Notes: a model not told the origin generated them from the letters alone. 35,527 nucleotides of DNA from Acidobacteriota bacterium (GCA_023429845.1 JAEZCY010000091.1:1-35527); one strand, 5' to 3'; shown: positions 14,122-22,048, counted from the stretch's first letter. Numbers and translations: made by a program.

Positions 14122-16809
14122 ATGGCGTTTCGCTTCCGGCGGCCGCGTGAGCGCAGGCATCCGGCCGGCGCGCGTCGGGCCACGCTCCTCGACTTCTTCC
14201 ACGACGTCACGGTCCGCACCGATCCGTTTCTGGTCCACGACGACGGCTACCGCTCCTGGACGTACACCTACGCGGAGGTGGGGGCGGCATCGAGGCGGCT
14301 CGCGGCGCGGCTGCACGCCGCGGGGATCACCCGTGGCGACGCCGTGCTGCTCTGGGGCGAGAACCGCCCCGAATGGATCGTCGCGTTCTGGGCCTGCCTG
14401 CTGCGCGGCATCGTCGTCGTGCCGATCGACTACAGGTCCGCACCCGCGCTCGCGGACCGCATCGGCCGCATCGTGTCGGCACGGCTGCTGCTCGTCGGCG
14501 ACGACGTGGAGGTGGACGCGGTGCCACTCGACGTGCCCCGCTGGCCGCTCGCGGGCGTGTTGCGCGAGGCCGACGAGGACTATCCGGCTCCCCCGCCAGA
14601 GATGATCACGGCCGACGACACCGCCGAAATCATCTTCACGTCGGGCGCCACGGCGGACCCGAAGGGCGTCATCATCACGCACCGCAACGTGCTCGCCAAC
14701 ATCGTGCCCATCGAGCGCGAGATGGCGAAGTATCAGCGTTACATCCGCCCCTTCTCGCCCATCCGCTTCCTGAACCTGCTGCCCCTCAGCCACATGTTCG
14801 GGCAGGCGATGGCCACGTTCGTGCCGCCGATGCTGGGCGGCACCGTGGTGTTCATGCGCAGCCTGGCGCCGGCCGACATCGTCGGTCAGATCCGATCGCA
14901 GCGGATTTCCGTGCTGGTGTCCGTGCCGAAGATTCTCGAAGTGCTGCGCGCATACGTGCGGCTTCGCTTCCCCGAGACGATGGCGGTGCAGCCGCCAGCA
15001 GGCGCAGGCATCGAGCCGCTGCCGAAAGAGAAGTGGTACCGCCGCTGGTGGCGCTTCCGCCGCGTGCATCGCGCGTTCGGCTTCAAGTTCTGGAGCGCTG
15101 TGGTTGGCGCGGCGCCGCTCGATCCGTCGGTGGAGGAGTTCTGGGGAGGGCTGGGGTTCCTCGTCGTGCAGGGCTATGGCCTCACCGAGACCGCGCCGAT
15201 CGTCACGCTGAACCATCCCCTCAACGCCCGCAAGGGGAGCGTGGGCAAGCCCATTCACGGCGTCGAAGTGAAGATTGCCGAGGACGGCGAGATCCTCGTC
15301 CGCGGCGACAACGTGTCGCAGGGCTACTTCGGCGGCACCACCGACACCACGCGCACCCTCGACGATGGCTGGCTGCACACGGGCGACATCGGCGGCCTCG
15401 ACGAACAGGGCCGGCTGTACATCAAGGGCCGCAAGAAGGAGATGATCGTCACGCCGGAGGGACTGAACGTCTTTCCGGAAGATGTCGAGCGCGCGCTCGT
15501 CGCCCATCCCGCCGTGCGCGACGCCGCGGTCGTCGGCCGCCAGTGGGAGGGCGAGGAGCGCATTCACGCGGTGCTGGTGCTCGACGATCCCCTCAGCCTC
15601 GACGCCGTGGTTCGCGACGCGAACACGCGGCTCGACGATCACCAGAAGATTCGCAGCGCGTCGATCTGGCCCGGCGCCGACCTGCCGCGTACCGAGGGCA
15701 CGCGCAAGTTGAAGCGCACCGCGCTGCGCGCCTGGGTGGCATCCGGCGAGCAGGACGATGCGCGCCCCGTGGAGGGCGAAGACGGGCTGCTGCTGGTGGT
15801 GTCGCGGTTTGCCAGGGGCCGGCACGACGTCGGCGACGCGACGACGCTCGAGGATCTCGCCATGAGTTCGCTCGAGCGCGTGGAACTCCTGATGGCGCTC
15901 GAGCAGCACTTCCACGCGATCGTGGACGAGGGGGCGTTCGCGGCGGCGCGCACGGTCGGCGATCTGCGGCAGCTGGTGGGGACGGTCGCCCCGCCGCCGG
16001 CTCCGTCTGCATCCGCAGCAGAACCTGCCGTGGCCATCGACCCGCTCGAATCTCAGGCCGGGCCGGCAGCCGCTGCCGCGTCGTCCACGGGCTCGGCGCA
16101 GGTGTCAGCGCCGTTCGACTTCCCGGCATGGAACCGCGCCACCCTGCCCTACTGGCTCAGGCGCGTCAGTCTGCCAACGTGGATCCTGCCGCTGGCGCGG
16201 GTGTTCGCGCGGGTACGCGTCGAGGGGCTGGAGCACCTCGACGGACTGGATGGGCCGGTGGTCTTCGCGGCCAATCATCAGAGCCACCTCGATACACCGG
16301 CGATCCTCATGGCGCTGCCGGCTCGCTGGCGGTACCGGACTTCAGTGGCGATGGCCAAGGAGTTCTTCACGCCGCATTTCCATCCGGCCGGATACAGCGC
16401 GCGCCAGCGGCTCACGAACGGGCTGAACTACTACCTGGCGTCGCTGTTCTTCAACGCATTCCCGCTTCCGCAGCGTGAGGCCGGTGCGCGCCGGACGCTG
16501 CGCTACATCGGGCACCTGCTCGAGGAGGGCCAGTCGCTGCTGATCTTCCCCGAGGGCAAGCGGACGCTGGCCGGCGAGATCAACGAGTTCCGCGGCGGCA
16601 TCGGCATGATCGGCGCGCGGCTCGGCGTGCCCGTCGTGCCCGTCCGGATCACGGGCGCCGAGGCCGTGCTGCACCAGCACGCACGATTCCCGAGCGCCGG
16701 GCCGGTAACCGTGCGGTTCGGCGCGCCCCTGTTGCTCGAAGGGGACGATTACAGGGCGCTCGCCAGGCAGGTGGAGGACGCGGTCAGGGCTCTGGACGCG
16801 AGCGGGTAG
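14122..16809 (+). CDS. Acyl-CoA/acyl-ACP synthetase - ACP - PlsC acyltransferase fusion
   Basis: 895-residue three-domain lipid enzyme. Residues 20-540 are an AMP-forming ligase of the ANL class: FTSGATADPKG near 172, GYGLTET at 351-357, HTGDIG, GRKKEMIVTPEG and the catalytic lysine region TRKLKRT near 527. Residues 555-625 are a carrier-protein-like domain with the attachment motif MSSLE (Ser582 or Ser583). A Pro/Ala-rich linker leads to a PlsC acyltransferase (about 670-895) with NHQSHLD (H719, D724), FPLPQRE, FPEGKRT at 809 and VPVVPVRI. The order is the reverse of E. coli Aas (acyltransferase first). A fatty acid could be activated, held on the carrier and passed to a lysolipid within one chain. 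The ATG at 14122 is chosen from the promoter; an earlier start at 14077 would overlap the divergent gene. Confidence 0.88.
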   Translation: MAFRFRRPRERRHPAGARRATLLDFFHDVTVRTDPFLVHDDGYRSWTYTYAEVGAASRRLAARLHAAGITRGDAVLLWGENRPEWIVAFWACLLRGIVVVPIDYRSAPALADRIGRIVSARLLLVGDDVEVDAVPLDVPRWPLAGVLREADEDYPAPPPEMITADDTAEIIFTSGATADPKGVIITHRNVLANIVPIEREMAKYQRYIRPFSPIRFLNLLPLSHMFGQAMATFVPPMLGGTVVFMRSLAPADIVGQIRSQRISVLVSVPKILEVLRAYVRLRFPETMAVQPPAGAGIEPLPKEKWYRRWWRFRRVHRAFGFKFWSAVVGAAPLDPSVEEFWGGLGFLVVQGYGLTETAPIVTLNHPLNARKGSVGKPIHGVEVKIAEDGEILVRGDNVSQGYFGGTTDTTRTLDDGWLHTGDIGGLDEQGRLYIKGRKKEMIVTPEGLNVFPEDVERALVAHPAVRDAAVVGRQWEGEERIHAVLVLDDPLSLDAVVRDANTRLDDHQKIRSASIWPGADLPRTEGTRKLKRTALRAWVASGEQDDARPVEGEDGLLLVVSRFARGRHDVGDATTLEDLAMSSLERVELLMALEQHFHAIVDEGAFAAARTVGDLRQLVGTVAPPPAPSASAAEPAVAIDPLESQAGPAAAAASSTGSAQVSAPFDFPAWNRATLPYWLRRVSLPTWILPLARVFARVRVEGLEHLDGLDGPVVFAANHQSHLDTPAILMALPARWRYRTSVAMAKEFFTPHFHPAGYSARQRLTNGLNYYLASLFFNAFPLPQREAGARRTLRYIGHLLEEGQSLLIFPEGKRTLAGEINEFRGGIGMIGARLGVPVVPVRITGAEAVLHQHARFPSAGPVTVRFGAPLLLEGDDYRALARQVEDAVRALDASG

Positions 16810-16875
16810 GGCGAGAGACGGCAGGGCCGCGCCCCCGAAGCGTGCCGGCCCGTTGACGTCTGCGGTCCCGGAGGT

Positions 16876-16900
16876 GGACGCCTCCGCGAGGCGTCCCTAC
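16876..16900 (-). repeat. GTAG-headed REP-like hairpin
   Basis: On the minus strand GTAG is followed by a perfect 9-bp stem (GGACGCCTC paired with GAGGCGTCC) and a 3-base loop. It lies between the fusion gene and infA. The same head, stem length and loop length recur at 22049 and 23176, although stem sequences differ. Confidence 0.55.
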
Positions 16901-16942
16901 CAGCTCCAAGTGTGGGACAATGGCGTGTTGGAGACCTACTGA

Positions 16943-17161
16943 TTGAGCAAAGACGATCTGATTGATGTCCAGGGCACGGTGTCGGCCGTGCACAGCGGCG
17001 GCCTGTACCGCGTGCAGTGTGACTCCGGCCAGGAAGTGCTCGCACAGCTGAGCGGGCGCATGCGCCGGTTCCGCATCAAAGTGGTGCCGGGCGACCGGGT
17101 GACGGTGGGCGTATCGCCCTACGATCCCGTTCGAGGCATCATCACCTTCCGCGTGAGGTAG
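16943..17161 (+). CDS. infA: Translation initiation factor IF-1
   Basis: 72-residue OB-fold protein that binds the ribosomal A site with IF-2 and IF-3 during initiation. The whole length matches the family: DLIDVQGTVSAVHSGGLYRV, then LAQLSGRMRRFRIKVVPGD, VTVGVSPYDPVRG and the closing IITFRVR. It starts at TTG, with GGAG nine bases upstream as ribosome-binding site. The last base of its coding sequence and the TAG stop form GTAG, the head of a repeat element. In most bacteria infA sits in the ribosomal-protein cluster; here it stands alone, so it may be a second IF-1 copy or a relocated only copy. It is convergent with the MerR-TPR gene. Confidence 0.95.
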   Translation: MSKDDLIDVQGTVSAVHSGGLYRVQCDSGQEVLAQLSGRMRRFRIKVVPGDRVTVGVSPYDPVRGIITFRVR

Positions 17162-17203
17162 GGCTGGCAGCCGGCCAGCGAGCCTGCGCCGGGACGTCCC
17201 TAT
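17158..17203. repeat. Palindromic repeat element using the infA stop codon
   Basis: GTAGGG at one end and CCCTAT at the other are near-inverted. Inside are a GCTGGC/GCCAGC stem (17163-17168 with 17174-17179) and the palindrome GGGACGTCCC (17191-17200). It fills the gap between the convergent infA and MerR-TPR genes and may also end transcription from both sides. Confidence 0.4.
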
Positions 17204-18009
17204 TCCCCGAACTCGCGCGCCAGCGCGATCCACTCGCCCTCCGGAGCGAGTTGCTGGTATCGCTGCCAGAGCGGTCGCGCGTCCTGCGAGCGGCCAAGCT
17301 TCTCGTATGCCACCGCGAGGTAGAAGCACGCCTCCGGCGACTCCGGACTCAGCTCGACGCCGCGCGCATAGCACTGCACCGCCTCGGCGAAGCGCCCTTC
17401 GTCGTGGTGCGTGTGCCCGAGGTTGAACCACCCTTCGAAGGACTCCGGCGCAAGCCGGATCGCACGTTCGTACAGCGCCGCAGCTTCGGGCAGGTGCCCG
17501 TCGGCGTAATGCAGGTTGCCCAGGTTGATGAGGGCGGGCACGAGGGACGGGTCGAAGGCGAGTGCCTCTCGGTAGGCCCGCATCACCTCGCCCACCGCGT
17601 GGCCGGGCGTGCCGTCCATCGACGTGGCGCGTTCGAACAGTTCCTCGGCACGCGAACTGTCCACGGGCGAGTCCACCGACTCCGCATCGGCCCGCATCGC
17701 CGCCCGTGGCGCCAGCGTGACGACACGGGCACGCGCGCCTGCCTCCCCCGAGGAACTGCCGTCGAAGAGGGTGAGCTGTCCCTGGCGCGCCGCCAGGAGC
17801 TGCCGCACGACCGCCTTCAGCGGCGTGCCGCGGCCGAGCGCCTCGTGCACCTCGCGTAACGTCGCGAGGTCGGCAAACGAGAACCACGTCTCGCCTTGAT
17901 CGCGGCTCGGCTGGACGAGCCGCCACTGCGCGAGCGACCGCAGTTGGTCGTCGCGCAACGCGGGAAAACGGGACCGGACCACGCGCGAGGGCACACGGGC
18001 GTCGGCCAT
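17200..18009 (-). CDS. MerR-like HTH protein with C-terminal TPR repeats
   Basis: 269-residue predicted regulator. Residues 20-75 (RDDQLRSLAQWRLVQPS, then WFSFADLATLREVHEALGRG and PLKAVVRQL) look like a MerR-type winged helix, in which the tyrosine/phenylalanine-S-x-x-DL-x-x-LR segment is the recognition part. A short LTLFDG segment and an acidic linker follow. From about 140 to the end there are three to four TPR units (ALINLGNLHYADGHLPEAA, GWFNLGHTHHDEGRFAEAV, ACFYLAVAYEKLGRSQDA), which bind partner proteins. It is divergent from glucokinase, 69 bases apart, and could control that gene, though this is guesswork. The ATG at 18009 is preceded by TACGCT with a 6-base gap. Confidence 0.78.
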   Translation of the reverse strand: MADARVPSRVVRSRFPALRDDQLRSLAQWRLVQPSRDQGETWFSFADLATLREVHEALGRGTPLKAVVRQLLAARQGQLTLFDGSSSGEAGARARVVTLAPRAAMRADAESVDSPVDSSRAEELFERATSMDGTPGHAVGEVMRAYREALAFDPSLVPALINLGNLHYADGHLPEAAALYERAIRLAPESFEGWFNLGHTHHDEGRFAEAVQCYARGVELSPESPEACFYLAVAYEKLGRSQDARPLWQRYQQLAPEGEWIALAREFGE

Positions 18010-18015
18010 GGCCGC

Positions 18016-18021
18016 AGCGTA
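18016..18021 (-). promoter_or_regulatory. Putative -10 box TACGCT, leaderless, for the MerR-TPR gene
   Basis: TACGCT on the minus strand ends 6 bases before the ATG at 18009. No Shine-Dalgarno sequence is present between the two. Confidence 0.4.
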
Positions 18022-18066
18022 GCAGAAGCCGCCGCGCCGCCGTGACCGCAGGCCGGACCCGGCGTG

Positions 18067-18072
18067 TATCCT
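18067..18072 (+). promoter_or_regulatory. Putative -10 box TATCCT, leaderless, for glucokinase
   Basis: TATCCT ends 6 bases before the ATG at 18079. A GTG at 18064 in the same frame would place this hexamer inside the coding region and is rejected. GTGACC at 18042-18047 is a weak -35 candidate with a long 19-base spacer. Confidence 0.45.
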
Positions 18073-18078
18073 TTGCCA

Positions 18079-19053
18079 ATGCTGCTGGCAGGCGATTTGG
18101 GCGGCACCAAGACGCAGCTCGGCCTGTTCCGCCCTCACAGCGGACGCCCCGAGATGCTCGACGTGCGCGAGTACACCACGCTCGATTACCCGAGCCTGTC
18201 GGCCATGATCTCGAGCTTTCTCGGCGCCACGGGCGTGCGGCCGCAGGAGGTGCAGTTCTGCTGCGTCGGCGTGGCCGGGCCCAACGTGAAGCAGGTCGCC
18301 CGCCTCACGAACGTGCCATGGCTCATCGACGGCCGCGAACTCATGGCCCACACCGGCATCCGGCGCGCATGGATCCTCAACGACGTCGAGGCAATGGCGT
18401 ACGGCGTGCCGGCCCTCAGGCCCGACGAACTGCACGTGCTCCAGCGCGGCGAATTCAATGCCGACGGCAACGCCTGTCTCATGGCCGCGGGCACGGGGCT
18501 CGGCCAGGCGGTTCTCGTGCGGCAGCAGGGCCGGCTGGTGCCGTCGCCCTCGGAAGGTGGCCACGCCGACCTCGGCGCGCGCACGCCGCGCGAGATCGAA
18601 CTCCTGCAGTTCCTGACCAAGGCGTACGGTCGTGCCACGTACGAGCACGTGATTTCGGGCCGCGGCTTCATCAACCTGCTCAAGTTCACCAGCGGGGGCG
18701 CCTCGCCGCTGCTTACCGAGTTCGACGAGGCGGCGTTGCCGGCCGAGATCAGCCGGCGAGGGATCGAGCGCAGCGATCCGCAGTGCGTCGAGGCGCTCGA
18801 GATGTTCGTGTCGATGTACGGCAGTGCGGCAGGCAACTTCGGCCTGACTTGTGTGGCCACGGGCGGCGTCTACCTCGGAGGCGGCATCCCTCCGAAAATC
18901 CTGTCCGCCTTCGACGACTCGCGGTTCCTGGACGCCTTCAGGTCCAAGCCTCCCATGGCGCGGCTGCTCGAGCGGATGCCGGTGGCGATCGTGTTGAACC
19001 GGCAGACCGGTCTCCTGGGCGCCGCCGTGTATGGCGCCAGCCTCGTGAGCTGA
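18079..19053 (+). CDS. glk: Glucokinase (Glk family)
   Basis: ATP-dependent kinase converting glucose to glucose-6-phosphate in the cytoplasm. The 324-residue protein begins directly with the phosphate-1 loop (LLAGDLGGTKTQLGLF, residues 2-17). It then has VAGP, the sugar-binding region WLIDG and LNDVEAMAYG (catalytic Asp), the adenosine loop AAGTGLGQAVLV, EGGHADLG, and the late VYLGGGIPPKI. This arrangement is that of proteobacterial-type Glk rather than ROK kinases, which carry a zinc-binding cysteine cluster not seen here. The ATG at 18079 is chosen because the P-loop starts immediately after it and a -10-like hexamer lies 6 bases upstream. No other sugar gene is adjacent. Confidence 0.93.
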   Translation: MLLAGDLGGTKTQLGLFRPHSGRPEMLDVREYTTLDYPSLSAMISSFLGATGVRPQEVQFCCVGVAGPNVKQVARLTNVPWLIDGRELMAHTGIRRAWILNDVEAMAYGVPALRPDELHVLQRGEFNADGNACLMAAGTGLGQAVLVRQQGRLVPSPSEGGHADLGARTPREIELLQFLTKAYGRATYEHVISGRGFINLLKFTSGGASPLLTEFDEAALPAEISRRGIERSDPQCVEALEMFVSMYGSAAGNFGLTCVATGGVYLGGGIPPKILSAFDDSRFLDAFRSKPPMARLLERMPVAIVLNRQTGLLGAAVYGASLVS

Positions 19054-19111
19054 GTGCCGGCGACACGCGCGTGGTGCAGGCCACCGCACTCCTCCGTTCC
19101 GACGTTCCCTT

Positions 19112-19139
19112 CGTTCCCCGTTCCCCGTTCCCCGTTCCC
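19112..19139. repeat. Heptanucleotide tandem repeat, four perfect CGTTCCC copies
   Basis: CGTTCCC occurs four times head-to-tail, flanked by degenerate units out to about 19094 and 19169. It lies between the glucokinase stop and the promoter of the TonB receptor gene. The cyclic form CCCGTTC is the reverse complement of the GAACGGG unit at 29136. Confidence 0.85.
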
Positions 19140-19167
19140 TCGTTCCCCCGTTTCCGGCGTTCCGTTC

Positions 19168-19196
19168 TTGCAACGCCGCGCACCCGTCGGTAGCAT
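19168..19196 (+). promoter_or_regulatory. Putative sigma-70-type promoter of the TonB receptor gene
   Basis: TTGCAA (19168-19173) and TAGCAT (19191-19196) are separated by 17 bases, the preferred spacer. A start near 19203 would give a leader of about 69 bases, unlike the leaderless genes around it. The -35 box matches consensus at four of six positions. Confidence 0.5.
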
Positions 19197-19209
19197 CACT
19201 CGGCTGGTC

Positions 19210-19245
19210 GGGACCAACTGGCTCCATAAGGGGGCGAGTTGGCCC
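19210..19245 (+). promoter_or_regulatory. Leader hairpin upstream of the TonB receptor gene
   Basis: An imperfect stem of 14 pairs: GGG with CCC, a bulged A, CCAACT with AGTTGG, a G-G mismatch, then GCTCC with GGGGC (one wobble), closed by a 5-base loop (ATAAG). It ends 13 bases before the GAGGGG ribosome-binding site at 19259-19264. There is no following T-run, so it is not a classic terminator. It may act on translation or mRNA stability. Confidence 0.45.
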
Positions 19246-19271
19246 GTACCGGGTTCGTGAGGGGCTTTCCG

Positions 19272-21995
19272 ATGACGACCAGGCGCTGGCTGGCATGCAT
19301 GCTGGCCGTGATCTCCTGCGTGCTGCCCGGCGTGGCGCGCGCACAGACCACCGGCTCGATTTCCGGCGTGGTGTTCGATCAAGGAGGCCAACTGGTCGAA
19401 GGCGCCACGGCCCGGCTCACGGGCGACACCCTGCCCGGAGAGCGCACCGCGGTCACCGGTGCGCAGGGCACGTACTCGTTCCCGCTCCTCCTTGGCGGCA
19501 ACTACACGCTGGAGGTGAGCAAGCCCGGCGTCGGGGCGTCGCGCCGCGACGTCGTCGTGCAAATCGCCGTGGACACCCAGGTTGACGTGGTGCTCGGGCT
19601 GAATCTCGACGAGACGGTGCAGGTGAGCGCCGCCGCGCCGGTGGTGGACCTGAAGAGCACCGAGGTGAACTTCAACTACGACGCGCAGCTGATCAAGGAA
19701 CTGCCGCTCCAGCGCACGTATGCCGGCCTCTTCCAGTTGATTCCCGGCGTGGCCGAGAACAACGCCGCGACGGCGGGCATGGTGAGCGGCGGCGCGAGCC
19801 GGCAGGACAACACCTACCTGGTTGACGGGGTGAACATCACCAACCCGGGCTTCGGTTACCTGTCGACGGAAGTCAACGAGTTCGACATCGCCGAATTCAA
19901 CGTGAAGCGCGGCGCGATCTCGGCCGAGTTCGGACGCTCCTCGGGGTTCGTGACCAACGCGGTCACGCGCTCGGGCACCAACGAGCTGCGCGGCGGGGTG
20001 CGCTTCGAAGCCATCCCGAAGTCGCTCATCGCCGAGGCGGAGACCCCGCTCGCCCTGGAGAACACCGACCGCTGGATTCCGGCGTACGCGATCGGCGGTC
20101 CGATCCTGCGCAACAAGCTGTTCTTCTACACGTCCGGGCAGCTGATCAAGTCCACGACGTCGGGCCGCGTCAACAATCTCGGTCCGGTGCCCGACAGCGA
20201 GAGCACGACGACGGAGTTCTTCGGCAAGCTGACGTTCGCGCCAGTGCAGTCGCAGTTCTTCAACGTCGGCTACCGCGTGCGGCCGAGCGAGACGAAGTTC
20301 GCGAGCGTCGGCGTCAACGACTCGCCGGAGGTGGCCACCGACAACGAGGGCACCAACCGCATCGCGACGGCGAACTGGAACCTCTTCTTCGCGCAGCGCA
20401 GCTTCGTCGAGGTGAAGTACCTGCGGCTCGACGAGGAAAGCGACGCGGTGGCGCGGACCGACCTGGGGTACCGGCCGAACTTCGACCTCGGGAACCTGCG
20501 CCAGATGGGCTATTTCGTCGATCCGGTCAGCGGCTTCCGCTATGGTGGCGCGGCGCTGGCGCTCAATCGGCAGAACTATGCGCGCGACGAGTTCCGGGCC
20601 AACACGGGCACGTACTTCAATCTCGGGAAGTCTTCGCACGAACTGCGCGCCGGGTTCATGTACGAGACGACCGTCGAGGACCTCACGCGAAACGCCAACG
20701 GGTGGGGCACGATCACCCTCGTCGAGGCGGGCCGCCGCTGGCAGGGCGCGTACTACCCGACGCAGAACCCGCAGCTCTCGAAGTCGCGCACTTACAGCCT
20801 CTTCGTGCAGGACAACATCCAGATCGGCCCGCGCCTGGTGGTCAACGCCGGCGTGCTCGTCAACCGCGACGAGTTCGCGCAGCAGATCGGCGACACCCGC
20901 AACACGTTCCTGACGTTCGACTACGGCAGCCAGGTGCAGCCGCGCCTCGGCGCGAACCTGCAGCTCAGCAAGTCGCGCGGCGACAAGGTGTACGCCAACT
21001 ACGGGCGCTACTACGGCAGCGATCAGAAGAGCAGCGCCCGCGCACACGCGCCGCTGCGGCTCGTGCAGAACACCCCGTTCTTCGACGCAGCGACCGGCGC
21101 GCTGATCAGCGACACGACGAGCCCGAACACCACCGGCCGCGTCATCCTGCCCGAGCTGCAGCCCACCTACACCGACGAGTTCCTTGGTGGTTACGCGACG
21201 CCGCTCGGCGGCAACTGGGGCCTCGACGTGTTCTACCTCGATCGCACCGCCAAGGACTTCATCGAGGATCAGCCGAGCGTGCTCCCCGCGTCCACGTTCG
21301 TCGTGGGCAACGTTGCCAATGCCCGCCGCGACTATCGTGCGTTCACGGTCGAACTCACGCGGCGCATGGCCGACCGCTGGAGCACCACGGTCAGTTACGC
21401 GTGGAGCGAGCTCGAGGGCAATTTCGACCTCGATTACTCGGCCGGCGCCGTGTTCAACACGTCGTCGATCCTGCAGGACGGCCCGGGCGTGTTCGTCGAG
21501 GACGACTTCCGCTACGGCAAGCTCGGTGAGGATCGCCCGCACGTGCTCAAGCTCTTTGGCACGTACATGGTGACCGATGCGTTGTCGCTCGGCGGCTACG
21601 TGCGCGCGCAGAGCGGCACGCCGTGGGAGCGGCGGGCCCAGGACTGGTACAGCGGCTACCGCCTGCTGCTCGAGCCGCTCGGCACCGAGCGGAACGACTT
21701 CTGGACCAACGTCGATTTCCTGGCGGCATACAACCTGCGCTTCGGGCGGTTTGCCACGCGTCTCGAGGCGCGCGTGCTGAACCTGTTCAACTCGCAGACA
21801 TCGCTCAGTCGCGACAACCGCGCCTTCCTGGATCCCCGGACGCGTCAGTTCGACGGCAGCCAGGTGCCCGGCGACCCGGCCAGCTACACGCGGGCGATGA
21901 TCGTGAATCGCAACCAGCCCAACCCGCTGCTCGGTCAGCCCACCAGCTACGCGCCGCCACGGCGGCTGCTGCTCACCGCGAGGGTGGACTTCTAG
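19272..21995 (+). CDS. TonB-dependent receptor with carboxypeptidase-regulatory-like N-terminal domain
   Basis: 907-residue outer-membrane receptor expected to import an oligosaccharide, peptide or metal chelate using TonB energy. Residues 1-26 are a signal peptide ending ARAQ. Residues 28-115 form a CarboxypepD_reg-like Ig fold (GSISGVVFDQGG, TGAQGTYSFPLLLGGNYTLE). A plug domain follows (VVDLKSTEVNFNYD, YLVDGVNITNPGFG, FGRSSGFVTNAVTRSGTNEL). The rest is a 22-strand barrel closing with RRLLLTARVDF, whose final Phe is the usual BamA signal. No SusD-like partner is adjacent; Acidobacteria often encode such receptors alone. The ATG at 19272 is preceded by GAGGGG seven bases upstream; a TTG at 19239 would overlap the leader hairpin. 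Confidence 0.92.
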   Translation: MTTRRWLACMLAVISCVLPGVARAQTTGSISGVVFDQGGQLVEGATARLTGDTLPGERTAVTGAQGTYSFPLLLGGNYTLEVSKPGVGASRRDVVVQIAVDTQVDVVLGLNLDETVQVSAAAPVVDLKSTEVNFNYDAQLIKELPLQRTYAGLFQLIPGVAENNAATAGMVSGGASRQDNTYLVDGVNITNPGFGYLSTEVNEFDIAEFNVKRGAISAEFGRSSGFVTNAVTRSGTNELRGGVRFEAIPKSLIAEAETPLALENTDRWIPAYAIGGPILRNKLFFYTSGQLIKSTTSGRVNNLGPVPDSESTTTEFFGKLTFAPVQSQFFNVGYRVRPSETKFASVGVNDSPEVATDNEGTNRIATANWNLFFAQRSFVEVKYLRLDEESDAVARTDLGYRPNFDLGNLRQMGYFVDPVSGFRYGGAALALNRQNYARDEFRANTGTYFNLGKSSHELRAGFMYETTVEDLTRNANGWGTITLVEAGRRWQGAYYPTQNPQLSKSRTYSLFVQDNIQIGPRLVVNAGVLVNRDEFAQQIGDTRNTFLTFDYGSQVQPRLGANLQLSKSRGDKVYANYGRYYGSDQKSSARAHAPLRLVQNTPFFDAATGALISDTTSPNTTGRVILPELQPTYTDEFLGGYATPLGGNWGLDVFYLDRTAKDFIEDQPSVLPASTFVVGNVANARRDYRAFTVELTRRMADRWSTTVSYAWSELEGNFDLDYSAGAVFNTSSILQDGPGVFVEDDFRYGKLGEDRPHVLKLFGTYMVTDALSLGGYVRAQSGTPWERRAQDWYSGYRLLLEPLGTERNDFWTNVDFLAAYNLRFGRFATRLEARVLNLFNSQTSLSRDNRAFLDPRTRQFDGSQVPGDPASYTRAMIVNRNQPNPLLGQPTSYAPPRRLLLTARVDF

Positions 21996-22012
21996 AGCCG
22001 GTCGTCGGCGGC

Positions 22013-22034
22013 GTTCGTCGTTCGTCGTTTCGTC
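22013..22034. repeat. Short heptamer repeat (GTTCGTC)
   Basis: GTTCGTC is repeated twice perfectly (22013-22026) and then once with one inserted T (22027-22034), right after the TonB receptor stop. The period matches the other heptamer arrays of the window, but the unit differs. Confidence 0.5.
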
Positions 22035-22048
22035 GCCCCTTCGTGCAT

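Noticed and set aside
13936..15915. A 659-codon open frame on the minus strand opposite the ligase-acyltransferase fusion
   Set aside because: It is a shadow of the real gene: the composition is biased, it has no recognisable motif, and it overlaps the divergent promoter.
19094..19170. A possible CRISPR array because of repeated GTTCCCC
   Set aside because: Units are 7 bases long with no spacers and there is no cas gene. It is a simple tandem repeat.
18870..21542. A very long open frame on the minus strand opposite the TonB receptor
   Set aside because: High-GC codon bias keeps the antisense frame open. The translation is Arg/Ala/Val/Glu-rich with no domain, while the plus strand encodes a complete receptor.
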